Source: an uncultured Atopobiaceae bacterium (GTDB taxonomy: Bacteria; Actinomycetota; Coriobacteriia; Coriobacteriales; Atopobiaceae). From it: a DNA stretch of 64,000 nt. Below are positions 1-8,118 of this stretch, in pieces; position 1 is the first letter of the stretch, and the number at the start of each line of letters is the position of its first letter. Made by a program: the position numbers and the translations under genes. The stretch lies in assembly GCA_944322145.1 (NCBI GenBank), contig CALUNW010000005.1, positions 157,334 to 221,333 on the forward strand. The letters run 5' to 3'. The notes beneath the pieces were generated by a model. The model saw only the letters and a program-made list of their open reading frames with translations, did no database searches and had not been told where the DNA came from.

Positions 1-878
1 ACGTTCGCGCGCTGCCCAACGCGCGCATCCTCGAGAACACCTGCATGACCGACCTCATAGAGGGCTTTGACCGCGAGGGCCGGCGCGTCTGCCGCGGCGT
101 GGTTGCCACGGGCGAGAAGAACGAGAGGCTGGAGATCCGCGCCGACGCGACGGTCCTTGCCACGGGCGGCGTGGGCGGGCTCTACGAGCACTCCACCAAC
201 TTCGGCTGTCTGACCGGCGACGGCTGCCGCGTGGCCGCCGAGCACGGGGTTCTTCTCGAGCACATGGACTACGTGCAGATTCACCCCACGACGCTGTGGA
301 CCGAGCGGCCCGGGCGCTCCTTCCTGATCTCGGAGTCCGCCCGCGGCGAGGGCGCGGTCCTGCTCAACGACGCAGGCGAGCGCTTCGTGGACGAGCTGCA
401 GCCGCGCGACGTGGTCTCCGCGGCGATCCTGGCTGAGATGGCGCGCACGGGCGCCGCGCACGTGTGGCTGTCCTTCGCCCGCGTGCCGAGGGAGGAGATC
501 GAGGGCCACTTCACGCACATCCTGGAGCGGTGCCTCGAGGAGGGCTACGATATCCGGGAGGAGCCGATCCCGGTGGTGCCGGCCCAGCACTACTTCATGG
601 GCGGGATCTACGTGGACTCCGACTCCCAGACCGCGCTGCCGCACCTCTTCGCCTGCGGGGAGACCTGCTGCAACGGGGTGCACGGGCGCAACCGGCTGGC
701 CTCCAACAGCCTGCTGGAGTCGCTCGTGTTCGCGCAGCGGGCGGCCGACAAGATCATGCGCGACCGCTTTGCCGACGACACGGCGGCGCAGCTGGCTGCC
801 GCAGCCCGGGCGCGCTCCCGCTTCATCGCGGGCTCGCGCGACGTGACCGACGTGGCGCTGCTCACCGGCGCCGAGTGA
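1..878 (+). CDS. nadB: L-aspartate oxidase, C-terminal part (5' end outside window)
   Basis: Flavoprotein that oxidises L-aspartate to iminoaspartate, the first step of de novo NAD synthesis, in the cytosol. The reading frame is open from base 3 and lacks its start, so about 290 C-terminal residues of a usual 520-540 are visible. Family signatures are present: HPTTL, then SESARGEGAVLLN, the active-site region PAQHYFMGGIYVD, and the FAD-binding CNGVHGRNRLASNSLLES segment. It ends after a short tail without the long helical C-terminus of some homologues. nadC follows 131 bases downstream across a large inverted repeat and niaR overlaps nadC, so this is the end of a nad operon; nadA is probably just upstream, which cannot be seen. 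Succinate dehydrogenase or fumarate reductase flavoproteins share the fold, but the nadC/niaR context favours NadB. Confidence 0.95.
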   Translation, partial: VRALPNARILENTCMTDLIEGFDREGRRVCRGVVATGEKNERLEIRADATVLATGGVGGLYEHSTNFGCLTGDGCRVAAEHGVLLEHMDYVQIHPTTLWTERPGRSFLISESARGEGAVLLNDAGERFVDELQPRDVVSAAILAEMARTGAAHVWLSFARVPREEIEGHFTHILERCLEEGYDIREEPIPVVPAQHYFMGGIYVDSDSQTALPHLFACGETCCNGVHGRNRLASNSLLESLVFAQRAADKIMRDRFADDTAAQLAAAARARSRFIAGSRDVTDVALLTGAE

Positions 879-881
879 CGC

Positions 882-991
882 GCCATTCAAAAGGGGACAG
901 GTACAGACCCGCAGGTGGGACCTGCCAAAAGTACCTGGCCACTTTTGGCAGGTCCCACCTGCGGGTCTGTACCTGTCCCCTTTTGAATGGC
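882..991. repeat. Perfect 51-bp inverted repeat, GGGGAC family
   Basis: Arms at 882-932 and 941-991 are exact reverse complements around an 8-base loop. The outer part reads TTCAAAAGGGGACAGGTACA on the left and its complement on the right. It fills almost the whole nadB-nadC gap, so the nad transcript would carry a very stable hairpin. Its GGGGAC/GTCCCC core recurs at 3683, 36645, 54604 and 61421. It has no T tract, so a simple intrinsic terminator is unlikely. Confidence 0.95.
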
Positions 992-1009
992 ACAAGAGAG
1001 GAGATTTCG

Positions 1010-1864
1010 ATGACCGACCCGATGGTTCAGTTTCAGATGGACGAGCACATTCGCGCCGCGCTCAAGGAGGACATGCCCTTCGGCGACGTCTCCACCGCCG
1101 CGGTCATGCCCGATGCGCGCCCCGGTCGCGTCCACCTGATCGCCAAGGCGCGCGGCGTGATCGCCGGCCTCTCGGTCTTCTCGCGCGTCTTCGAGCTGCT
1201 GGACCCCGCGGCCCGCGTGAGCGCCAGCGTGGTCGACGGCGAGCACGTGGAGCCCGGCGAGCACCTTGCCACCGTCGAGGCCGACGTGCGCGCCCTGCTG
1301 GAGGGGGAGCGCACCGCCCTCAACTACCTGCAGCGCATGAGCGGCATCGCCACCTACACCGCGAGCGTCGCGGCAGGGCTCGCCGGCACGGGCACGCGCC
1401 TGGTCTGCACGCGCAAGACCACGCCGGGCATGCGCCTGTTCGAGCGCGAGGCCGTGCGCCTGGGCGGCGGCTCGATGCACCGCTTTGGCCTCTCCGACGG
1501 CGTGCTGCTCAAGGACAACCACATCGACGCCGCGGGCGGCGTGGCGCGCGCCATCGAGTGCGCCCGCGCTTCGGCGCCCTTCGTCGACAAGGTGGAGGTC
1601 GAGTGCGAGACGCTCGACATGGTGCGCGAGGCCGTGGAGGCCGGGGCGGACATCATCATGCTCGACAACATGTCCCACGACGACATGGCGACCGCGATCG
1701 CGCTGATCGACGGCCGCGCGCAGACCGAGGCCTCGGGCAACGTGGATGCCGCCAATGTCTCCGCCTACGCCGACCTGGGCGTTGACTTCGTCTCCTGCGG
1801 CGCCCTCACGCACTCCGCGCCGATTCTCGACCTCTCGCTCAAGCACCTCGAGGTCCTGGCGTGA
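1010..1864 (+). CDS. nadC: Nicotinate-nucleotide pyrophosphorylase (carboxylating)
   Basis: Quinolinate phosphoribosyltransferase: quinolinate plus PRPP gives nicotinate mononucleotide, CO2 and pyrophosphate. The 284-residue protein has the usual family length. Visible motifs are ERTALNYLQRMSGIAT (from residue 100), the PRPP/quinolinate-binding TRKTTPGMR (134-142), GGG and HR near 152-158, KDNH (168-171) and DNMS near the end of the barrel. The ATG at 1010 follows GAGAGGAGATTT, a good ribosome binding site; the longer open frame upstream runs through nadB and the repeat and is rejected. The stop overlaps the GTG start of niaR by four bases, indicating translational coupling. Confidence 0.97.
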   Translation: MTDPMVQFQMDEHIRAALKEDMPFGDVSTAAVMPDARPGRVHLIAKARGVIAGLSVFSRVFELLDPAARVSASVVDGEHVEPGEHLATVEADVRALLEGERTALNYLQRMSGIATYTASVAAGLAGTGTRLVCTRKTTPGMRLFEREAVRLGGGSMHRFGLSDGVLLKDNHIDAAGGVARAIECARASAPFVDKVEVECETLDMVREAVEAGADIIMLDNMSHDDMATAIALIDGRAQTEASGNVDAANVSAYADLGVDFVSCGALTHSAPILDLSLKHLEVLA

Positions 1865-2412
1865 CGGCGGGGTCCGGGGACGCGCGGCGGTCGCGGATCG
1901 TCGAGGCGCTGGCCGCGGCGTCGGGCCCGCTCTCGGGGACGGCGCTTGCCGAGGCGTGCGGCGTGAGCCGCCAGGTGGTGGTCCAGGACGTGGCGCTGCT
2001 GCGCGAACGGGGCGAGAAGATCGTCTCGACCAACCGCGGCTACGTGCTTCTCGCCGACGACCCCGCACGGCCGACGCGCCTGTTCAAGTGCCGCCACACC
2101 GCCGAGCAGACCGCCGACGAGCTCACCTGCGTCGTGGACCTGGGCGGACGCGTGGAGGACGTCTTCGTGAACCACCGCGTCTACGGCGTGGTCTCCTCCG
2201 CGCTGGGCGTGGGGAGCCGCCGCGACGTCGAGCGCTTCATGGCCGAGCTCGCCTCCGGCGTGTCGTCTCCGCTGCTCGAGGTCACGAGCGGCTACCACTT
2301 CCATCACGTGAGCGCCGCGAGCGAGGAGGTCCTCGACGAGGTCGGGCGAGCCCTCGCCGCCCGCGGCTACCTGGCCGAGCTCAGCGACTACGAGGCCGCG
2401 ACCTTCGCGTAG
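1861..2412 (+). CDS. niaR: NiaR-type repressor of NAD synthesis (HTH + 3H domain)
   Basis: Cytosolic niacin-responsive repressor of NAD biosynthesis and salvage genes. The 183-residue protein has an N-terminal winged helix (residues 10-62) with recognition segment ACGVSRQVVVQDVALLRERG, followed by a 3H domain that binds metal and nicotinate through conserved histidines. These are visible as KCRHT (His79), VNHRVYG (His105) and SGYHFHH (His146-149). It starts at a GTG that overlaps the nadC stop, so it is the last gene of the nad operon and probably represses its own operon; the operator would lie upstream of the window. The family is usually encoded beside nad or niacin transport genes, as here. 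Confidence 0.93.
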   Translation: MTAGSGDARRSRIVEALAAASGPLSGTALAEACGVSRQVVVQDVALLRERGEKIVSTNRGYVLLADDPARPTRLFKCRHTAEQTADELTCVVDLGGRVEDVFVNHRVYGVVSSALGVGSRRDVERFMAELASGVSSPLLEVTSGYHFHHVSAASEEVLDEVGRALAARGYLAELSDYEAATFA

Positions 2413-2455
2413 GCGGTCCTTCTCGCTGTCGCCCCTTTGCTCGCCCCCTTCTGCT

Positions 2456-2614
2456 CCCCCCCTCTGAGGGTATGTACACTGCGCATATCAGGTGTGTACA
2501 CCATCCGAAATCGGACAACTCTCGTTTGCGCATGTAGACGAGCTGTCGAGAAGAACGGGCGGCTCGGGAACGTGTACATACCCGGTGTGCGCAGTGTACA
2601 TACCCTCAGGGGGC
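2456..2614. repeat. Imperfect inverted repeat, arms about 45 bp
   Basis: The left arm (about 2456-2502) holds CTGAGGGTATGTACACTGCG and the right arm (about 2571-2614) its reverse complement, with a few mismatches and a loop of about 68 bases. The loop contains one copy of the CGAGAAGAAC motif (2547-2556). It lies in the 309-base gap between niaR and a membrane protein gene, where no open frame looks real. Confidence 0.85.
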
Positions 2615-2683
2615 GGGTGAGGGGTGGCGGCGAGGAGCGCGCCCGGCGCGTGGTCCCGCAGCGGGCCCTGGCCGGCTTTTGGG

Positions 2684-2689
2684 TATACT
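2684..2689 (+). promoter_or_regulatory. Putative -10 box (TATACT)
   Basis: TATACT lies 33 bases before the ATG at 2722 and matches TATAAT at five of six positions. The hexamer 17 bases upstream does not resemble TTGACA, so the promoter assignment rests on the -10 and its position. Confidence 0.45.
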
Positions 2690-2721
2690 CCCAACGTCAG
2701 CTGAGAAGGGAGGACCGCCGC

Positions 2722-3678
2722 ATGGACGAAGAGAGCGTCATCAGCGACCTCGAGCCCTCGATTCCGCGCACGCCCGCCCAGGCGGTGCTGCGCATGGTCT
2801 CAATACTGATGGGGCTCCTGGGAGCCATCGTTCTTCTCGGCGGCGTCGCGCTGCTCGCGGGCAACGTCATGGGGCTTCTGCCCGGCGGAGACCTCTGGAC
2901 CACCGTGACCTTTGGCGTGATGATCGTCGTGGCGGCGGGGCTGCTCCTGCTCACGGCGGGGCTCGGCATCGTCGCGTCCAACAACTCCGCGCGCGTGGGG
3001 CCGTACCGGTTCCTGTGCTACCTCGTGGGGCTCGCCGTGCTCGTGGCCATCGTGTGGGGCTGGGGCGTGGGCTCGTTCATCCTGTTCAATCCCATCGTGC
3101 TCGCCGCGACGATCGTCTACGTGCTCATCTGCTCGCGCCTGGCCGACAAGGTCAAGGAGGAGCACGACGAGGGCGTTCGCGGCGAGACGTTCCTGCGCTC
3201 GCGTCACCAGCGGGTGCTGCACCTGCTCTCCGAGATCATCATCCTCAAGGGCGTGGTCACCATCGTGGCCGTGCTCGTGCTCGGCGCCGCGCTCGTGGTC
3301 TACGGGGAGGGGGAGCGCGCGATCATCTCCGGCGTGCCCGTCACGGTGAGCAGCATGCTCTACGCGGTCCTCGCCGTCGGCGGCGTGGCGTCGGGCGTCT
3401 CCGTCCTGGCGGGCGCCCTCGGTATCCGGGGCTCAAACCGTCCGCAGAAGATCATGCCGTTTCTGGTGGTGGCCGCGCTGTCGTGTGCCTTCGACCTCGT
3501 GCAGGTCGTGGGGATGTTCCTGGAGCGCGGCCTTCTCGGCGTCACCTTTGACGTCCTCTTTGACCTGCTGTTCATGGGCGTGTGCCTCTACCTGGCCATC
3601 CGCGTGATGCGTCAGCCCACGCCCGAGGAGCTCGCCGCCGCAGCGGGCGTCGCGCTCGTGTCCGGCCCCGACGAGTGA
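2722..3678 (+). CDS. Multi-pass membrane protein, function unknown
   Basis: A 318-residue protein with a short acidic N-terminus (MDEESVISDLEPS) and about eight predicted membrane segments arranged as two groups of four. The groups are separated by a charged cytoplasmic-looking stretch (SRLADKVKEEHDEGVRGETFLRSRHQR, near residues 140-165). Each half begins with a long hydrophobic hairpin followed by a small polar loop with GLGIVASNN or GALGIRGSN, which suggests an internal duplication. The ATG follows AGAAGGGAGG at good spacing. No enzyme motif is visible and I do not recognise the family. It stands alone between two inverted repeats. Confidence 0.85.
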   Translation: MDEESVISDLEPSIPRTPAQAVLRMVSILMGLLGAIVLLGGVALLAGNVMGLLPGGDLWTTVTFGVMIVVAAGLLLLTAGLGIVASNNSARVGPYRFLCYLVGLAVLVAIVWGWGVGSFILFNPIVLAATIVYVLICSRLADKVKEEHDEGVRGETFLRSRHQRVLHLLSEIIILKGVVTIVAVLVLGAALVVYGEGERAIISGVPVTVSSMLYAVLAVGGVASGVSVLAGALGIRGSNRPQKIMPFLVVAALSCAFDLVQVVGMFLERGLLGVTFDVLFDLLFMGVCLYLAIRVMRQPTPEELAAAAGVALVSGPDE

Positions 3679-3682
3679 TGCG

Positions 3683-3756
3683 TCAAAGGGGACGTGTTTT
3701 TTCGTGCAGACGTTTTGGGACGGGTTATGTGCACGAAAAAACACGTCCCCTTTTGA
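3683..3756. repeat. Inverted repeat, GGGGAC family
   Basis: Arms at 3683-3708 and 3730-3756 match over 26 bases apart from one extra A in the right arm. The left arm begins TCAAAGGGGACGTGTTTTTT. It sits between a membrane protein gene and the amylase gene and ends 15 bases before the amylase ATG, so it would form a hairpin just upstream of that gene's ribosome binding site. Confidence 0.92.
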
Positions 3757-3771
3757 CAGAAAGGAAATGAT

Positions 3772-5295
3772 ATGACCAATGGGACCATGCTCCAGGGCTT
3801 CTCCTGGTACCTGCCCGCGGACGGCTCGCACTGGCGTCGCATCGCCGAGCAGGCCCCCGACTTTGCCTACCAGGGCATCACCGCCGTCTGGCTGCCGCCC
3901 GCCTACAAGGCCGAGAGGGGCAGCGAGGACGTGGGCTACGGCGTCTACGACACCTACGACCTCGGCGAGTTCGACCAGAAGGGCACGGTGGCCACCAAGT
4001 ACGGCACCCGGGCCGAGTACGAGGCCGCCATCGCCGCGCTGCAGGGAAGCGGCATCCAGGCGCTCGCCGACATCGTGCTCAACCAGCGGCTCGGCGCGGA
4101 CGGCTGCGAGGACGTCGTCGCGCGCGAGGTCAACGGCTCCAACCGCGACCAGGTGACGGGCGCCCCGCAGACCATCTCGGCGTGGACGCGCTTCACCTTC
4201 CCCGGCCGCGCCGGCGTCTACTCGGACTTCACCTGGGACTGGACCTGCTTCCACGGCGTGGACTGGGACGACCGCGCCAAGCGAAAGGCCATCTTCCTCT
4301 TTGACGGCAAGCACTGGGACGGCGCCGTGGACCGCTCCGAGAACGCCAACTACGACTACCTCATGGGCGCCGACGTGGACGTCAACGACCCGCGCGTCTT
4401 TGACGAGCTCGTGCGCTGGGGACGGTGGTACGTGGACGCGTGCGGGCTGGACGGCTTTCGCCTGGACGCGCTCAAGCACATCGACCGCGGCTTCTACCTG
4501 CGCTGGCTCGACGCCGTGCGCAAGCACGCCGGCCGCGAGCTCTTCTGCGTGGGCGAGTACTGGGGCCGCACGGTGGGCGAGCTCCAGGCCTACCTGGGCG
4601 CCGAGAAGTGCATGTCGCTCTTCGACGTGCCGCTGCACTACAACCTCTACCGCGCGAGCTGCTCGAACGGCAACGAGGACCTCTCCAAGATCTTCTCGGG
4701 CACGCTCGTGGAGGCCGACCCCGTGCACGCCGTGACCTTCGCCGAGAACCACGACACCCAGCCCGGCCAGGCGCTGCAGTCCTTCGTCCAGACGTGGTTC
4801 AAGCCCTCCGCCTACGCGCTCATCCTGCTGCGCGAGGCCGGCTACCCCTGCGTCTTCTACGGCGACCTCTACGGGATGCCCAACGACGGCAACATCCCGG
4901 CGGTGCGCGAGCTTCCGCTGCTGATGGAGATCCGCCGCCGCTTTGCCTACGGCGCGCAGCACGACTTCCTGGACGCCCCGGACGTGATCGGCTGGACGCG
5001 CGAGGGCGACGACGAGCACGAGGGCAGCGGCGTGGCCGTGGTCCTCACCGACCGCGACGGCGGCGAGAAGCGCATGTTCGTGGGCGAGGGGCACGCGGGC
5101 GAGCGCTGGGCCTGCGTCGTGGGCGAGCAGGACGACGTCGAGGTGGGCGCCGACGGCTGGGCCACGTTCCGCACGCTGGGCGGGCGCCTCTCGGTCTATC
5201 TGCCGGAGAAGACCGCCGACGCGCTGGAGAACGACCGCCAGCTGCACCGCATCGCCCGCGAGATCGCGGAGGACACCGAGGAGATGCGCGCGTAG
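3772..5295 (+). CDS. Cytoplasmic alpha-amylase, GH13
   Basis: Predicted intracellular alpha-1,4-glucan hydrolase acting on maltodextrin or glycogen-like substrates. It has 507 residues, no signal peptide and the layout of the bacterial cytoplasmic AmyA group. The start is MTNGTMLQGFSWYLPADG. The nucleophile is in GFRLDALKH (Asp near 230), the acid/base in FCVGEYWG (Glu near 261) and the transition-state Asp in FAENHDTQPGQ (near 328). Conserved region I reads DIVLNQR where the family normally has DxVxNH, so the substrate-binding histidine is replaced by glutamine; the other catalytic positions are intact. The ATG follows AGAAAGGAAATGAT. It is monocistronic between two inverted repeats. Confidence 0.93.
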   Translation: MTNGTMLQGFSWYLPADGSHWRRIAEQAPDFAYQGITAVWLPPAYKAERGSEDVGYGVYDTYDLGEFDQKGTVATKYGTRAEYEAAIAALQGSGIQALADIVLNQRLGADGCEDVVAREVNGSNRDQVTGAPQTISAWTRFTFPGRAGVYSDFTWDWTCFHGVDWDDRAKRKAIFLFDGKHWDGAVDRSENANYDYLMGADVDVNDPRVFDELVRWGRWYVDACGLDGFRLDALKHIDRGFYLRWLDAVRKHAGRELFCVGEYWGRTVGELQAYLGAEKCMSLFDVPLHYNLYRASCSNGNEDLSKIFSGTLVEADPVHAVTFAENHDTQPGQALQSFVQTWFKPSAYALILLREAGYPCVFYGDLYGMPNDGNIPAVRELPLLMEIRRRFAYGAQHDFLDAPDVIGWTREGDDEHEGSGVAVVLTDRDGGEKRMFVGEGHAGERWACVVGEQDDVEVGADGWATFRTLGGRLSVYLPEKTADALENDRQLHRIAREIAEDTEEMRA

Positions 5296-5344
5296 ACGGC
5301 AGCGGCGACTCGTCCTTCTTGATCGCCGACTCTTTGCTCGATAT

Positions 5345-5395
5345 CGGGCCGGTTGTGGACGTTTCCATGATGGAAAACCGTCCACAGCCGGCCCG
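5345..5395. repeat. Inverted repeat between convergent genes, GGGCCGG family
   Basis: Left arm CGGGCCGGTTGTGGACG and right arm CGTCCACAGCCGGCCCG pair around a TTTCCATGATGGAAAA core. It lies between the convergent amylase and dipeptidase genes and could end transcription from both sides, though there is no clear T tract. The GGGCCGGTTG(T/C)GG half recurs at 45176-45320. Confidence 0.85.
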
Positions 5396-5418
5396 TAATC
5401 CGCGGGGTGGGGGAGGGC

Positions 5419-6837
5419 TTACAGGTCGAGCTCCATCAGGCGCGCGATGGCCACGATGTAGATCTTGAGCGCCTGGCGCAGGCTCTTCTCGGAGATGGCC
5501 TCATCGGGGCCGTGCTCGGTGCCAGCCCAGGCGGGGCGCTCCTCGCCGGGGTCGTTGGGGCCGAAGGCGCAGGCGCGGGCGAAGTGGCGCGCGTAGGTGC
5601 CGCCGCCGATGGTGAAGGCCTCGGCCTTCTGGCCGGTGTACTCGCCGTAGGTGGCGAGAAGAGCCTGGATCTCCGGGCTGTCGGGGCTGATGTAGAACGG
5701 GGCGTCGCCGGAGGTCTGCTCGTAGGTGCAGCCGTGCGCGGTGGCGAGCTCGCTCAGGCGCGCGGTGATGGCCTCGCCGGTCGTGGTGGTGGGGTAGCGC
5801 GAGTCCACGGTCTGGACGAAGCGGCCGTCGACGGTGCGGATGGTGCCGGCGACGCAGGTGAGCTCGCCGAACTTGTCATCCGCGGCGGCGATGCCGGAGG
5901 CGCGGCCGTAGGCGTCCTCGGTGAGGGTGACCAGCAGCTCGAGGAAGTCGCGCTCGCCCGCGCCCGCGAGGCCCTGCTCCAGCAGGTAGCGCGCGAGCAC
6001 GCCGATGGCGTTGACGGTGCCGGCGGGCATCGAGGCGTGGCCGCCGATGCCGGTTGCCGTGATGCGCGCGAGGCCCTCGCCGGCCGGCTCCACGGCGATG
6101 CGCTCAGCCGCGGGCAGCGACGCCGCCTCGGCGCGGACGACGGCCGTGGCCTGGCCGCAGATGGCATTGGGGACCGTGCCGCCGTCGAGCTCCACGATCT
6201 TCTCGCCCGCAATCCGGCCGGAGGTGAAGCGCCCCTGGTAGAGGCCCTTCTCGCCGCAGATCAGCGGGAAGTCGGCGTCGGGGGAGAAGCAGAAGAGCGG
6301 CTCTGGGTAGCGCTCGAGGTAGTACGGCACGTCGCCCATGCCGGTCTCCTCGTTGTTGCCGATGATGCAGCGCAGCGTGTAGGGGAGGGCCTCGCCGGCT
6401 GCGGCGCGGCGCGCGAAGAAGTGGGCGGCGTAGAGGGAGAGCACGAAGGGGCCCTTGTCGTCCTGGACGCCGCGGCCGACGAGCCAGCCGTCCCTGCGCG
6501 TGACCTCGAGGGCGGGGAAGGTCCAGCCCAGGCCAAGCGGCACGATGTCGGTGTGAGCGATCGTGGCGAGGTAGCGCTCGGGGCCGGAGGTGCCGGGCAC
6601 ATCGGCAAATCCCAAGTAGCCGTCGACGTCGGTCACGGCGAGGCCCAGACGCTCAGCCATCCGTTCGGCCTCGTCGAGGGCGTCCCAGGACGCCGGGCCC
6701 CAGGGCTTGCCGGGCTCCGCCGCGGAGAGGTCCTCCACGGACTCGTGGCGCACCAGGCGCGCGATGTCGGCGACGACGTCCTCCCAGACCTCGTCGACGT
6801 AGGCGTCCACCTGCTGCTTGAACTGCTCGTCTACCAT
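5419..6837 (-). CDS. pepV: M20 dipeptidase, PepV/Sapep type
   Basis: Zinc metallopeptidase of the M20 family, expected to hydrolyse dipeptides in the cytosol. The 472-residue length fits PepV. Metal and catalytic motifs are visible: AHTDIVPLGLGW (His95, Asp97), GRGVQDDKGP (bridging Asp near 126), NNEETGMGD (Glu163-Glu164, the general base and a ligand) and PDADFPLICGEKG. The start at 6837 is chosen because AGGGAGGGCAC precedes the ATG; the frame extends 17 more codons upstream, but that stretch is arginine-rich and lacks a binding site. It is convergent with the amylase gene. A minus-strand -10 box lies at 6961-6966. Confidence 0.93.
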   Translation of the reverse strand: MVDEQFKQQVDAYVDEVWEDVVADIARLVRHESVEDLSAAEPGKPWGPASWDALDEAERMAERLGLAVTDVDGYLGFADVPGTSGPERYLATIAHTDIVPLGLGWTFPALEVTRRDGWLVGRGVQDDKGPFVLSLYAAHFFARRAAAGEALPYTLRCIIGNNEETGMGDVPYYLERYPEPLFCFSPDADFPLICGEKGLYQGRFTSGRIAGEKIVELDGGTVPNAICGQATAVVRAEAASLPAAERIAVEPAGEGLARITATGIGGHASMPAGTVNAIGVLARYLLEQGLAGAGERDFLELLVTLTEDAYGRASGIAAADDKFGELTCVAGTIRTVDGRFVQTVDSRYPTTTTGEAITARLSELATAHGCTYEQTSGDAPFYISPDSPEIQALLATYGEYTGQKAEAFTIGGGTYARHFARACAFGPNDPGEERPAWAGTEHGPDEAISEKSLRQALKIYIVAIARLMELDL

Positions 6838-6960
6838 GTGCCCTCCCTGGGTCGGGCGCCGCCGGCGCCGGGTTCTTCTGCCGTCCATCTTAGCGCGCCG
6901 GCGTCCTTCGTGCCGGAACGGCGTCCGGCTTGATCGATAACATGCACAGTTCCGTTAAGT

Positions 6961-6966
6961 ATTATA
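6961..6966 (-). promoter_or_regulatory. Minus-strand TATAAT -10 box for the dipeptidase gene
   Basis: On the minus strand the sequence reads GGATATATAATACTTAACGG, giving a perfect TATAAT about 124 bases before the pepV start. It lies in an A/T-rich patch (6930-7010) of otherwise G/C-rich DNA, which suits a promoter. No good -35 is seen 16-18 bases upstream. The remainder of the gap 6838-7128 holds no supported gene. Confidence 0.5.
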
Positions 6967-7065
6967 TATCCGCAGGTCGAAAAATGGCATTTCCAGAACT
7001 ATGCATGCTATTGCTGCCGGCGCGGGGGGCGAGAAGGGCGCGCGGACCGGCGCCGGGATCGTCGC

Positions 7066-7100
7066 AGAAAAAGGCGCCTCCCCCGTGCGGGGACGGCGCC
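7066..7100 (-). terminator. Intrinsic terminator of the ROK kinase gene
   Basis: Read on the minus strand, GGCGCCGTCCCC pairs with GGGGGAGGCGCC and is followed at once by TTTTT. It lies 28 bases after the stop of the ROK gene. This is one of the few hairpins in the window with a real T tract. Confidence 0.85.
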
Positions 7101-7128
7101 GGGACCAGCGCGATGTCGCGTCCTACGC

Positions 7129-8004
7129 CTATGCCTGCGCCAGCGCGCGGCGGCCGAGCTCGACGCAGCCAAGCACGCCCTGGTTGTCGTTCAGGCTCGG
7201 GGCGACGATATAGGAGTCGATGTCCTCGAGCTCCGGCGCGGTGATGTAGCCGCCCAGGTAGGCGAGGGTCTTCTCGCGCACGAGCGGGTAGAGCTGCTCC
7301 TGGTGCATGACGCCGCCGCCGAGGATGATGCGGCGCGGCGAGTAGCAGAGCACCAGGTTGTAGCACATCTGCGCGAGATAGCTCGCCTCGAGCTCCCAGA
7401 CCTCGGGGCGGTCCGCCAGTTCGAAGCCCTTGGCGCCCCAGCGGCGCTCGATCGAGGGGCCGGCGGCCAGGCCCTCGAGGCAGGAGTCGTGCGTGGGGCA
7501 CACGCATGGGCCCTCGTCGCCGGGCACGCGGTTGAGCAGCATGTGGCCGGCCTCGGGGTGCATCATGCCGTGCAGCAGGTGCCCGCCGCACATGACGCCG
7601 GCGCCCACACCGGTGCCGATGGTCACGTAGACCAGGTCGTCGATGCCGCGGGAGTCGCCGAACGTGGCCTCGCCGAGGCACGCCACGTTGACGTCGGTGT
7701 CGTAGCCCACGGGCACGTCAAGCGCGTCGACGAAGGCGGCGCGCAGCGCGTAGCCGCGCCAGGGGAGCTTGGGAGTCTTGAGGATGGTGCCGAAGTCGGG
7801 GCTCTCGGGGTCCACGCAGGTGGGGCCGAAGGCGCCGATGCCCAGCGCGTCCACGTTGCGCTCGGCGAACCAGCCGGTGAGGGAGGGGATGGACTCCTCC
7901 GGCGTGGTGGTGGGGAAGGACTCCCGCTCCAGAATCTCGCCCTGCTCCGTGGCGACGGCGCAGACCATCTTGGTGCCGCCCGCCTCAAGTGCTCCGATGC
8001 GCAT
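7129..8004 (-). CDS. ROK-family sugar kinase, fructokinase type
   Basis: ATP-dependent hexose kinase, most like the zinc-containing bacterial fructokinases (ScrK/GmuE group). The 291-residue protein starts IGALEAGGTKMVCA (phosphate-binding loop). It has the substrate motif GYDTDVNVACLGE with catalytic Asp near 104, YVTIGTGVGAG, and the ROK zinc module HPEAGH plus CVCPTHDSCLEG (His154, Cys167, Cys169, His172, Cys175). Start is an ATG after TAGGAGAGAGC. It is a single-gene unit ending in a good terminator; no sugar transporter is adjacent, so the substrate (fructose or mannose most likely) is inferred from the family only. Confidence 0.88.
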   Translation of the reverse strand: MRIGALEAGGTKMVCAVATEQGEILERESFPTTTPEESIPSLTGWFAERNVDALGIGAFGPTCVDPESPDFGTILKTPKLPWRGYALRAAFVDALDVPVGYDTDVNVACLGEATFGDSRGIDDLVYVTIGTGVGAGVMCGGHLLHGMMHPEAGHMLLNRVPGDEGPCVCPTHDSCLEGLAAGPSIERRWGAKGFELADRPEVWELEASYLAQMCYNLVLCYSPRRIILGGGVMHQEQLYPLVREKTLAYLGGYITAPELEDIDSYIVAPSLNDNQGVLGCVELGRRALAQA

Positions 8005-8118
8005 GCTCTCTCCTATCTCCGGATGTCGATGCAGACAATATACTCCAGTTGAGGCAATGTGGCATCGGTCTCACATCGAGCGGCGCCGGCGGCTCGGCGA
8101 CCGCCGCCCGCCGCGCCG

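Noticed and set aside
882..991. Intrinsic terminator for nadB
   Set aside because: The stem is far longer than usual, has no T tract and sits inside an operon before nadC; its core recurs elsewhere as a repeat family.
464..1009. Long N-terminal extension of nadC
   Set aside because: The frame runs through nadB in another frame and through the inverted repeat; the ATG at 1010 has a good binding site and gives the normal length.
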